A DNA stretch of 64,000 nucleotides from Gnetum montanum (Eukaryota > Streptophyta > Gnetopsida > Gnetales > Gnetaceae), in contig MNCI01005513.1 in NCBI GenBank assembly GCA_015680685.1, positions 293,099 to 357,098 of the forward strand, given 5' to 3'. Position 1 is the first letter of the stretch. Every line of letters starts with the position of its first letter. The translations under genes were made by a program, and so were the position numbers. Under the pieces are notes generated by a model, which was not told the origin of the DNA, did no database searches, and saw only the letters and a program-made list of their open reading frames with translations. This document shows, piece after piece, positions 44,461 through 55,310 of the stretch.

Positions 44461-46970
44461 GACTTCTTAGATAAGATCTTTTCATGGGAAGATTGGTAGC
44501 CTTGATCCAATCGGAAACAACATGAGTTAACATCATAGTGCGGATTCGAGGTGACACTTGGTTTGAAGGGAACTTGAAGGTGTTTGATGCAGAGGATGAG
44601 GGTGTTGGGGATGCAAGATGACTAGTCACATTAGGTTGCAAGGGTTTGGAAGGACTGTTGGGTCAAAAGAAAGATCATTTCCTAAATTGATTATCTAAAC
44701 CACTTAGTGGAAAAGCCGATTGTGAATGTATACCCCTCGTAGCATTTTGTTTGTATGACTCCCTCGATAGATGGAGTAGGAGGTAACTAGGTTGAGGGTG
44801 GAGGGATGTGTGTAGATTAAGGTGAAGGGTGGTATGGATATGGGTGCTTCCCTTGAATAGATGGTGAATATGTTTGGTGGTACTCTAGAGGGTAATAGTG
44901 ATGCTAAAATGATGCACGGCTTGTAGACCTTCTTGGAGAAACAGGTTGCTAAACATATGACTCATATGGATTTGGTTACCTATAAGGGTAATAGTGCCTT
45001 GGTGTTGGCATTCCCCATGATTTTGGTTGATGCCACTATTCATATTTCCCATATGGTTGTGGTGGAGCTTCACTTGGATATTAAGCTTGTTGGTGTTGGT
45101 GGAATTGCCTTGGATTGCCTTAGGGATAGGGCAATCATTTGTGTGCTTGCCTTCTTGCTAGTCATAGATCCAATGCATACATCCCAGACTCTTGTAAGTG
45201 TGACACCATAGGGAAATGCCCCTTTGGATGTTTGTATTGACAAATGTCATAACTAGTATCATCTTCAGAGTGTGTTTCCACAACTTCTTCTACTGCAACA
45301 GCCTTGCCCTTACCTCTTTGGTAGGCACGTTCATCTTCTACATTCATGATCACTATTTTGTTCTTCGAATGCTTTTTCAATTTTCGTAGTAGTTTGGAAT
45401 TTCTCATCCAAAGAGTTCCATAATTTATCAATATTTATCGAAATATTAGAAAATTTTTTTTGTATAGGCAAGGTTTTTCTGTTTACCACCTCGTCAAGTG
45501 GTGCATCCTCCTTGTCAAAAAATTAGACCTCCTTTTTTGTTATGGAAGGGTCCCTATTATACTCTTCTACAATTTCTTTTTTTCATAACCCACCTTCTTC
45601 TTTTGGCACCTGCTCTCTAAACCTTTGGATGAGCTCTCAATTCAGACAATCTCCCTTGGGTATACACCTCAAGAGTTCTTCTAGTTTCTGCTCTGAGCCC
45701 ATCTATGATGTGATGGAGTTCTTCCCTCTGAGAATAACCATGGCCAAAGGCATTGCTGTAAGAGAGAATAATATCTAGCCATGGTAGCATCCAAGGGTTC
45801 ATTTGTTCCTTATTTCTAGCCTTGGATTGCCCTTCTAGGTTGGACACTCTGGAGTACGTTTGGTATTTGTCATTAAATTGTTCTAACATATAACTCCATC
45901 GGTGAATGGATTTCATCTCCAAGGATCAATACTAGCTTGTAGCTTTCTTGATGAGTGTCCGAAAGAAGAGCTTGAGTTTTTGTCAATCATTTTCAATGTT
46001 CTGCAAGGCACGGGCATCATGGAAAGCTTGTAGATGTGTTTGCGAATTAGAATTGTATCCCTTGTAAAATCTTGGCATATTATTCATGTGTAAGCACTTG
46101 ATTTGACTATCCTTCAGATGCCTAGTTGGGATCTTGACTACCTATGCAATGTTAAGCATACTTCCAGTTGCCAACAAACACTCATCATCATCATTATTGC
46201 ATAGTCTTTGATGATGTTCTTTGTTACCATGACGTTCTTGGCAAGTTTTGCGGTCATTGTTGTCTCGTTGATTACCTTTATCATGACTATTTCTACAACA
46301 ACTTCTATTAGAACCAGATGGTGAAGAGGAATTTTTGGAATTGGATGAAGAGGATGAAGATGAAGGTGAACTACCATTGCCACTGCGATGTCCATCATTG
46401 CCTCTTCGCTCATTACAACACCATCCGTAGATCCTTTGCCATTGTGTTGTGTACCTAAGTTCCTGCCTTGATTGTCACTTTTTCCTGAACTTGGTTTATG
46501 AATAGTGGATTGTAGGTTTAGGGTCATAGCCTCATCACCAATAATAGAGGGTGGAGAATATTCATGTTGGAAACCCTCAGGGGGAGGATCCACATTATCA
46601 TCTTAGTTTAGCAGGACCAAAGGATTAGTGATGTGTTTTCCCTTTGTAAACTCGTGGTGCTTTGCCTAATGTTGATCTCTCCTATATTGTGTTTCAGTGG
46701 GATGGTAGTCTCGAGTGTCATAACCATTCACAATGTATTCTTCATGAAGATCTGGGAAGCCAACTTTTTAAGATTGTGAAAGAGCATGGCTAGCACAGAT
46801 CGATCGGGGGGCAAAACGATGTTGCCCTCCATGTCACTCCATTGTAGCTACTCATCTTGGTGTAGAATGAAGGTGAAGTCTGGTACATACACATATGGAT
46901 GAGTATATACCACTTTGCACTATCTTTGGACTAGTAGTTTGACATCTTCATGCCTATGGGAACAAGACAT
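44461..46970 (-). pseudogene. gag: Gag polyprotein, element C
   Basis: Starts MSCSHRHEDVKLLVQR near the primer site. It contains a His/Pro/Ser-rich N-terminal part, then the Gag domain at 45922-45617 (RWSYMLEQFNDKYQTYSRVS, HHIIDGLRAETRRTLEVYTQ). A Lys-rich helix leads to the knuckle near 45230 (YDICQYKHPKGHF: the last Cys of C-x2-C-x3-H-x4-C is replaced by Phe). A Ser/Thr/Pro-rich tail (QPNVTSHLASPTPSSSASNT) continues toward the protease. The N-terminal part differs from that of A and D, so C is a distinct subfamily. Confidence 0.65.
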
Positions 46971-47102
46971 CTTACAAAATAAATAAAATTATGAGTGTGC
47001 TTAGTAGTTATATGTCTTGTGAGAGTGATGTTAACCTTGAGCTCATCCAATGATATTAATAATGGTCACTAATCCTAAATAGCACACATTCAACAAACAA
47101 AG

Positions 47103-47121
47103 TCCCTAGCAATAGTGCTGA
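47103..47121 (-). promoter_or_regulatory. Degenerate tRNA-Asp-type primer binding site (element C)
   Basis: TCAGCACTATTGCTAGGGAC follows the LTR. It aligns with TTGGCACCATTGCTGGGGA of element A with several mutations. Confidence 0.5.
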
Positions 47122-48025
47122 TGATGAGCGGCAAGGTACCTATATGCTGAACTATATGAATCACAAAGCATTCACACACTATCCGGTTGAATTTCATGGA
47201 CTTTATAGTTTTCAGTGTACTAGTCTTTTAGGAAGTGAATCTTGCCTTGAGGTCATTTGTTGTCTTCCCAATTACACTTGTGAAGTAAAAAGGTATGGTT
47301 AAGTGTAATTGAGGCATATGATTTTTATCATTTTATGTTTTATGATTTTGGTGTTTAAAGAGACATAAAGTAATTGGATTAACTAATTTAGTTTAACTAA
47401 TTAACTAGTTTCTAACTAGTCCTAACATAAGCATCCTGTCCCACTCTCTGTACACATTCTAAACTCACGTATCCACTGGTGGGTTACCAAGCACTACGCT
47501 ACTGTGCACACCAAGCAATAATGTTGCTAGGATTACCAAGTGGATGCTTGTTACACTTAAAGCAGTCGTACTTATTTAATTAATCTATCTAGCTTATCTC
47601 GCTTAATTACCTTATTAGCTTAATTACTAGAAACCATTGATTAAATAATTGAAAACATTGAAGGCATGAATAAATATCTAAACTATCTAAAATGTTGCAA
47701 GGTTTATCAAGAAGCTTATCTTTATTTCTATACACACTGTGGTGCTCAGGTATAATAATGCTCAAATAAAGATTCATTCACTCAATGACTCCTACTATGA
47801 GCACTCGAGAAAAATATTCTAACTTTCAAATAAACAAACTACAAGAGCTCTGCTGCTACTATGAATTTGATGCCATAAATGCAATTAGTGAGCACATATT
47901 TATAGCAAAAAATGGACCCTACATCGATGCCACTGTGTCGATGACACTATGTCGATGCAACAAACAATGCATCGATCAGGTCACGTTGATGAGGCCTTGT
48001 TGATGCACCTAAATATGACCGATCA
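47122..48025 (-). repeat. Element C 5' LTR, complete
   Basis: 904 bp. In sense it begins TGATCGGTCA, has a cluster of ATCGATG/TCGATG repeats (48006-47922), then GCTATAAATATG (47896-47907), and ends ...GCTCATCA. Confidence 0.8.
47896..48006 (-). promoter_or_regulatory. LTR promoter: TCGATG cluster plus TATA box (element C)
   Basis: Five or more CATCGA(T/C) repeats lie upstream of GCTATAAATATG. The LTRs of B and X show the same core motif and spacing. Confidence 0.55.
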
Positions 48026-48544
48026 CTAAGTGAATAGATGTTTACGGTTAAAACTGGTCACACTCATTCCACCAATTCATTAATATGCATGCAAACATGA
48101 ATATTAAGTAAGTACATGAAAAGTAAATTTCATGGAAACTAAATCAAATATAAGTCAAAGTACTTCAATGAATAAGAATCAATCTCGATCTTATTACAAT
48201 TCATGGAATGTGTTTAGGTGTAATGCTACTCGAACAAGATGCCATACAACTGACTTAGATCCACACTATAGGCACTCACTGACTATTCTTTAAGACTATG
48301 AAATAAAACTGCAAGAGTTCAACTACTCTATTGATAAAAGAATGTCAATACATGGCAATAGCATGTGTATTTATAGACTTTATTCTGGAGCTACGTCAAT
48401 GGGGCCTCATAAATGTAGGAAATGCTATGTTAACATGGCCCTATCAACAAGGAACACCATGTAGACAAGGCAGCATTCAGGTGGACCCATTGATGACTCC
48501 ATGTTGACAGGGTCCCATTGACGTGACACTTTGACACTTCATTA
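48026..48544 (-). repeat. Element B 5' LTR, second part
   Basis: Continues 36537-36895 after the C insertion and matches 11697-12192. It ends TTCATTA for TTCATCA. CTAAG (48026-48030) and AAATG (48545-48549) are the target duplications of C and B respectively. Confidence 0.7.
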
Positions 48545-48549
48545 AAATG

Positions 48550-48918
48550 TGTCCAAGTACAATGCCACTCGAATAAGATGTCATATAATTAACTCAAATC
48601 CATGCTACGGGCACTCACTAACTCTTTGCTAGGATTGCAAGAGAAAACTGAAAGAGTCTAGCTACACTACTAACTAAATGGTGCCAAATATGCCATGGGT
48701 GCTCACATATTTATAGGAAAATATAGGCATTGCATCAACAAAGATGCATTAATGCATTTAGCTACATCGATGGGGATGCATGGATGGGGCTATGTCAATG
48801 CATTTAAAATGTGTTGCCCATAAATGCATCTACGCATTTTCATCCACACATATGTGTTGACGACGCTTCATTAATGGAGATGCATTGATGAAGTGACCTG
48901 ACATATCACGTCTCATCA
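48550..48918 (-). repeat. LTR of element X, second part
   Basis: Continues the LTR begun at 10788-11279. It contains CCTATAAATATG (about 48706-48717) and a GATGCAT/CATCGATG repeat cluster (48728-48900), and ends TCATCA. It is followed by the PPT side GTGAGGGTA. Confidence 0.7.
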
Positions 48919-49920
48919 TACCCTCACGATTAACTAAAAGCTTGTCCTTGAGTTATATATAAATGGACAAAGTTTCATTACAAAAATTGTGGGATGACCA
49001 TGACTAGATTAGCTACCATTACAAAATTAGAGTGCCATGTTACAAAATTTTATTTGAGTGGATGCATTAAAATTGAGGAAAATACTAAAAAACATCAAAT
49101 TTTTTAAAATTGCAAAGGTTGTCAAAAATCCATTGAAGATGAATCTTCTTGTTGTCACTAGTAGTGGTAGATTTTCCAACCTTGATTATTATGTTTATGC
49201 TTCTCTTCTACAGAAAACATTTTTGTGGGGTGAACTGAAATTTCTCCTAATCATACTATGGATCTAGCAAACATGTGATGTCTGAGCTTTAATTTTTGTT
49301 TGCACTACTATTTTTCCATCAGCATATCCTCTATTATTCTCCTTTTGGCTTCGATTCCTTTGCTTTTTGCAAGACCTTTAACCTCAGAGATTTCATTTGG
49401 CATCACTTGAATCTACCAAAGGATCAACATTAGTTTTTATAATTTTTCATTAATGATTAACCCTTTCTAAATCCTTAATTAGCTGAAAATTTGAAAAAAA
49501 ATTAGCGTGTATGCTCAAGATGATTTCATAATAATCTTTCCCAAGGCTCTAAGGTAACTAAAATAATCAATTTGCTCAAGTTATTTTTATCATTTTTACT
49601 ATTAGTTACAATAATGTTCAAAAATGGGATGATAGAAAAATTTCAAAAAGTACATCCCTAACCCCCCACAATAAATGAGCTTAACTCTCAAAGTGCACAT
49701 ATTTTTGAACTATTAAAACCAAAGGTTTAGTTCACAAGATGGTAAAGACATATTGAATTTAGAGGAACTTTCGATATAAAAGCATTAAAGATAACTTGAA
49801 ATTGATGAGAAGTTGATTGCAATATCATGTATAAATTTAGAGAAGTAATTAATGATGTTCTTGAGGATGTGAGGTTTAGTTCAGAGGCATGATCAACAAA
49901 AGTTATGCAAGTGGGTCCTT
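48919..49920 (-). mobile_element. Element X interior, 3' part
   Basis: PPT flank and 3' untranslated region matching B (12193-12745), then degenerate sequence. The last recognisable block is GCAAGTGGGTCCTT at 49907-49920, the spacer motif shared with A, C and D. The Penelope-like cluster begins in the next base. Confidence 0.65.
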
Positions 49921-50434
49921 AAAATTTTATGGGTACTTCAAATTTTGGAGTATGTAAAATTTTAGGGGTACTTAAAATCTATGGGGTACTTAAAATTTTA
50001 TGGGTACTTAAAATTTAAGTGTACTTAAAATATTAGGGTACATAGAATTTTTTTGAATTTAAAATGTTGGAATGCTTGAAATTTTAAAATTTTGGGGTAC
50101 ATAAAATTTTAAAATATTAAAATTTAGTGGCATTTAAAATTTAAGAGGTACTTAAAATTTTTGGGGTACTTAAAATTTTGGGGAAGTTAAAAAATTTTTA
50201 GGGTAGTTAAAATTTTGGGGTACTTAAAATTTTGGGTTATGTAAACTTTGAGGGGTACTTAAAATTTTATGGGTACTTAAAATTGTGTGGTACTTTAAAA
50301 TTTAGGGGTATTTAAAATTTTGGGGTACTTAAAATTTTGAAGTACATGAAATTTGAGGCTACTTAAAAATTTCAGGGTACTTAAAATTTAGGGGTACTTA
50401 AAATTAATTTTAAAATTTTTGGGTACTTAAAAAT
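49921..50434 (+). repeat. Minisatellite at the 3' end of PLE copy P2 (unit GGGGTACTTAAAATTTT)
   Basis: About 30 imperfect head-to-tail copies of a 16-17 bp unit. In the sense of the minus-strand element the unit is AAAATTTTAAGTACCCC. Adjacent half-units form the perfect palindrome GTACTTAAAATTTTAAGTAC. Shorter runs of the same unit end every other PLE copy here. Confidence 0.85.
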
Positions 50435-50699
50435 TTTACTTTGATCTCATGTAGCTGAAGAAGAAATAAAGGGGCAGAAAGAAAAGGATTAAGTAGACAT
50501 AAGAATCAAATTTGGAAAAGGCTCCAATAGACATATGAGCAAAGTTGCTACATAAAACTTTTTTAGAGAGTCTCACCCTCTTTAGTATGTTTGAGTAGTG
50601 ATGCTAAAATGTGTAATGAGCAATAAGTGTTGAATGAGAATACATGGTGTTCCATCTTACATGACAAATAAACCCACTACTTTTCTAAAATTCAAGCAG

Positions 50700-53600
50700 G
50701 TTCAACTCCTTTTGGTTGAGATTGGGGTTAGACATTGCACTTGAATTTTCTTCTGACAAGGAAAAAATGAAGTCTTCTTGGATTCCTCTAGCAAGTGATT
50801 ACATCTCGAATGATGTTATGAAGACTTAAATCTTTTTGATGGAGCTGAGCAAGTATAAGATTTAGGAGCATGCTAATGTTTAAGAATTTAGTGCAAGGAC
50901 TAAAATTAAATTTGAAGATGAGAAGGGTCCATCTCCTAGTGTAAACATTATGATGAATCTGTTTAAGAAGATGCTTCTTGGAGGATGTAGGAACAAGGTT
51001 GAAGCAATGGACTAAGAAGCATGAAGGATATCCTCGAGCATGAAGCTATTGGTAGACTTATAGTCGATTCTCCTATAGATCACCTAGGCAGGATTCTGTG
51101 ATGAGGTATCTTTTAAACTTAAACAATAATAAAAGCTTTCTTCTAATGGTGTGGGTCCTAAGAAGAGAAAGGAATGTACTGATAAGCATTCAAGGATTTT
51201 TTGTAACACTTGGTAGATATAATACGAGTGTTGACAAAGTTAGAATCGTTGAAGGAGGATATATCTAAAATGTTAGCTGAGGTTCTAGATACAGAGGGTG
51301 TAATCTTAATGGGAGGATGCAAAAAACCATACTAATCAAGTAATTGGAAGAGGAAATCTTATGAGCCACTCCAAATGCCAAAGCCATCATCAATGTACCT
51401 TTTCTAATACAGAAGGTGATAGGAGCCTGGGGTAGAGAAATCCTGTTTCTCTAAGTGACACTGAAACAGGCAAGCATAGACAATGACGAAGTTGCTACCC
51501 ATGACAATGCCTTGAATCCATTTGTAGAAGACCCCATTGAACTCCAAGATATGTCCTTGAAGGATCAGAGAGGCAAGCTCCATGATGGCATTGATGTAAA
51601 AGACCTACAAATTAAAAGCGTTAGCATAAAAATATGACTCAACCATAGTTTGGAGAGCAACGAGACCATGATCCGTGGGAATGCTTGGATAGAGAGATTC
51701 TACATGAAGAGTAAAAAGAAACATATTTTGAGGTAGAACTCTAGATTGAAGGTCACAAGTCAAGGCTGAAGAGTTTAGAAGATGGTATGGTTGAGAATAG
51801 AGGATGGGGAAAAGGAGGTAATGGAGTAGATGAGAGGCAGGTTCTAGTAAATAGCTAGTATAGGAGCACATAGGATGACTAACTAGAATAGGTTTATGGA
51901 TTTTAGGGATGAGGTATAAAGTACAAGGCTTGAAAGTCAAGATTTTCAATAGGGGATCCTTAAAGTTAAAAAAAACCTAAGGAAAGCGGTTGATTATAGA
52001 GAGAATTTGACAACGAAGAAAAGTTGATTATAGAAATGACGTCTACTTGTTATAGATATCTTGATCTGACAATTGTCTGATGGCCTCTTGATAATACCAA
52101 GAGGAGTCAAGAATGAAGATACTAGGATTTTTATCAACATGACAAATCATAATGCTCTAATCTTTCTTGAGTTTATGGAGAGCTTCAAGGAGACATCGAG
52201 GTGGCGGCTTGTGAGTAAAATCTAAGAAGGAAAGAGTAGCTTCGAGTGATGAGAGATAATCAAGAATAGATGTCTCTAGGTTTAGGTTGAAACTACTAAT
52301 GGATGGGCTCCACTTACTCTAGAGGCATATCTTCATTTTAGAAAGATGAGTTGCTTTCAAAAAAGGTCAAGAAGATTGGTGTACCTCTTTTGGTTTGTTT
52401 TTGAAGAAATTGCGAAGTCGGATAAGTCTAGCAAAGGCAGTGAATTCATTTAGAACCACACCACAATCCATGGGAAGAGGACAAGGAATGAATTTGAGGC
52501 AAAAATCTATAACTTTAATTTCATCAGAAGAAAGAGATCTGGATGAAAAATTATGAATAAGGAAGTTAGAAATGTGATTTTCTACCTCGTGGATAATCTT
52601 ACACTCAAAGAGAAGGTGAGAGTAAGAATTCTAGGAGATGGTAAGAAGCCAGAAGCTCAACTACGTAGGAGAGGGTAGTTTTTGAAATTTCTTTGAGAAG
52701 AAGTCTAGTGTGATGTTCTTGGTTGTGATGCAAATGATGTAGAGTTGCGTTGTTGACAATAGTGGCCTTGGTGTGGTTCTAAGCCAAATGTCCCAAAGAC
52801 ACAAGATGTGGAGTTCTTGTTATTCAACTGTTGGCAGGACCCAACCTAGGAAGGTATTTTATGGGCTAGGAACATGCCATTTAGAGAAGAATTAGCTTGT
52901 TTTCTATCATGTCTTTGTTGCATGCATCCCTATTACTTGTGCTTCTAATTCTTTTTCTAAGGAGAGTAGTGGGGTTGAGATGGCTTGATGGGGATATTGG
53001 ATGGAATGGCTCTGTAATCCTTCAACCATTCATCGAATTTTTTGAAGGTGGCATCCTATTCTTGGTGAATGGTTTCCTTGTAGAGTTCCTTGTCTATAAG
53101 ACCAAGGTTAAGGTAGTTTGCTTCAATCTCCGTAGTAGAAGTAGCATTCTTTTTTGTTTTCTTCTACTTTTTTCTAGGCTCTTATACAAGTCTAGAACTA
53201 AACCCTTTCCTTAAGGAAGGCTTCATCGAGCTTTTTGGTGTAGATTTGCAAAAGAACATTAATATAAGAGGTAGGATGATTAATAGCTTAGATGCTTTCA
53301 ATTAGCTTAGAAGTAACTTCATGTGAGAAAAACTCCAACTTTTTATGATTGGCTTCTGCACAAACTATTACTACACGAAGGTAAGCTTTGTGGAGTTTTA
53401 GATTGTGCTCTTTTTTGAGAGTAGCAAACTCTGCTTGAAGGATGGCATCTCCTTTGAGAGTAAAAGCTTTAAGGCTTAGAGGAATGATGTGCATACTATG
53501 AACCAACAACTTTTCTAAGTGCAGCTACTAAATTCTCTCTTTAGTACAACTGGAGTGGTCCCCATCATGGAGATGTTTGCGGAGTCCCTTTGCAATGATG

Positions 53601-54106
53601 CTGATCATTTCCATTAGAATCTCAAGAATTTGTGGCAAATGTTTGTTGGGAGAAGAAGACATTTTGGTGTCATTCAACTATTGAAAAAGAGAAGAACATA
53701 TGGACTAAAGTTCGCTAAAAAAAACCTAAGTGTCTACAAGTTGCTTTTGACATTGATTTAACTTTACAGGGAGTTCATCTATTTAACGATTATATTCTGT
53801 GTAGAGTAATTCTGCCTAACGATTGTAATCTACATAGAGTTATTTTGCTTGAATAAAATACTTGGTTGGGTAGGAAGATTGTAGAAATTCTTCTGCTAAG
53901 CCAAGAGGATCTTCATGAATTGGATGGTTGACAAGAGATAGACCTATCTTTAGGTTCTTGTCGTGCTACATTGGTGACTCCAGTGGATGAGATCTTTTTT
54001 GTGAAGGGTTGTTAGGGAATTCGTTAGCCACATCCTACTTAGAATTAGCAAGATGTGGTTGAACTACTGAAGAAGAGACAAAAGGTTGCCAATTTGTAGA
54101 GCTCAT
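50700..54106 (-). pseudogene. Penelope-like reverse transcriptase, copy P2
   Basis: Begins MSSTNWQPFVSSSVVQPHLA. A helical region (LQAEFATLKKEHNLKLHKAY) follows, then the fingers region near 52.8-52.0 kb. The frame at 51949-51605 carries KPCTLYLIPKIHKPI (PLE-type F/YxxPKIHKP block), then LFTLHVESLYPSIPTDHGL (motif A, usually LDVxSLYTxIP). Then QGIVMGSNF (motif B) and QKRYIDDGFGIW (motif C, YIDD at 51386-51397). After RT comes the region equivalent to HPSHKKAFIxGxxxR. There are many stops. It would copy RNA at a target end. PLEs group with telomerase-type RTs, and plant examples are sparse. Confidence 0.75.
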
Positions 54107-54137
54107 TTTCTTTAGGCAATGAGATTGAAAGAGAAAT

Positions 54138-54567
54138 TTAGGGGTACTTAAAATTTTATTTTGATCTCATTCAGCTGAAGGAAAATTGAAGGGTAGAAAG
54201 AAATGGATCAAGTATACATAAGAAACAAATTTGGAAAAAGCTCAGATAGAGACAAGAGTAAACTTGACACATAAAACATTTCTGGAGAGTCTCACCCCTC
54301 TTTAGTATGTTTGATTAGCTATGTTGAAATGTGCAATGAGCAACAAGTGTTGGATGAGAATATATAGTGTCCCATATTACATAAGAAATAAACCCAGTAC
54401 TTTTTAAAAATTAAATCCACTAATTTTCTAAAATTAAACTCACTACCTTACTAAAATTTAAATTTTTGGGTAGTTCAAATTCTACTTTGATCTCGTGCAA
54501 CTGAAGAAGAAATTGAAAAGTAGAAAGAAAAGGGTCAAGTTGACATAAGAAACAAATTTGGAAAAAG
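54138..54567 (-). repeat. Two extra PLE 3' tails (P4, P5) upstream of P2
   Basis: 54138-54425 and 54450-54567 each repeat the 3' end of P2 (50432-50690): GGTACTTAAAATTTT, TTTGATCTC, CAxCTGAAGAA and the AAGAAACAAATTTGGAAAAAGC stretch. P4 lies directly 5' of the P2 start, as a pseudo-LTR would. At 54567 orientation flips to P3. Confidence 0.75.
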
Positions 54568-55310
54568 CCTTTATTATTGGTAAGCTCAAAAGATACTTTA
54601 TCAAGGAATATTTCCTCAGTTATCTACAATAGATTTGACTACAACTCTATCAACAACTTCGTGCTGACGGATATTCTTCACACTTCTTGGTCCATTGCTT
54701 CATTCTTGTTGCTAACTCCTTCAAGCAACATCTTCTCAAATGGCTTCATGAATGCCATGATGTTAAAACTAGGAGACAGACCCATCTCATCTTCAAATTA
54801 TATTTTATTCCTTCAACTGAGTCATTAAACATGAGGGTGCTCCTAGTCCCTAAACTTTCTCGACTCAACCAAAAGGATCGATTCTCCAAAAACATCATTC
54901 CAAATGCAATCACCTACAGAAGGAATCTAAGAAAACTTCATTCTTTTCTCATAAAAAAAAATTTAGGTGCAACATACCATCCCCATCTAGGCCAGAATTA
55001 GTGGGGCATGCTTTTATTGTAGAAAAGTAGTGGGTTTATTTCTTATGTAACATGGGATATTATATATTCTAATCCATTAGTTATTGCTCCTTGCACATTT
55101 CAGCATCGCTACTCAAACATACTAAATAGGAGTGAGATTCCCCAAAAATGTTTTATGTAGTAGCTTTGTTCTTATGTCTCTTTGAGCCTTTTCCAAATTT
55201 GTTTCTTATGTCTAATTAACCCTTTTCTTTATGCCCTTCCATTTTTTCTTTAGTCGCATGAGTTCAAAGTAAAATTTTAAGTACCCCTAAAATTTTAAGT
55301 ACCTCACAAA
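54568..55310 (+). mobile_element. PLE copy P3, 3' part
   Basis: Starts in the region after RT (matching 57017 onward in P1). It contains STESLNMRVLLVPKLSRLNQ and NAITYRRNLRKLHSFL (the YRRNxNLRKxL block that follows RT in PLEs), the 3' untranslated part and two minisatellite units at 55274-55310. P1 begins immediately after. Confidence 0.65.

Larger units (their letters stand above)
36896..48025 (-). mobile_element. Element C: Athila-like LTR retrotransposon with pol
   Basis: 11.1 kb, inserted in LTR B. In sense order: complete 5' LTR (48025-47122), degenerate Asp-type primer site, gag, protease, RT, RNase H, integrase, spacer with internal promoter-like cassette, splice acceptor, truncated ORF2 and truncated 3' LTR. 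The flanks CCAAG (36891-36895) and CTAAG (48026-48030) form a 5 bp target duplication with one mutation. The uninterrupted LTR B copy (around 11697) reads TTACTAAG at this site, which confirms the insertion point. Confidence 0.8.

Noticed and set aside
49921-50434. Spaced short repeats considered as a CRISPR array
   Set aside because: Units are contiguous, 16-17 bp, with no unique spacers, and the context is a plant retroelement.
51455-51637. Plus-strand acidic frame of 60 codons
   Set aside because: Shadow of the P2 RT, which reads continuously on the other strand.
52897-53214. 105-codon plus-strand hydrophobic frame
   Set aside because: Opposite strand of the PLE copy P2; hydrophobicity comes from the complement of Lys/Glu-rich codons.
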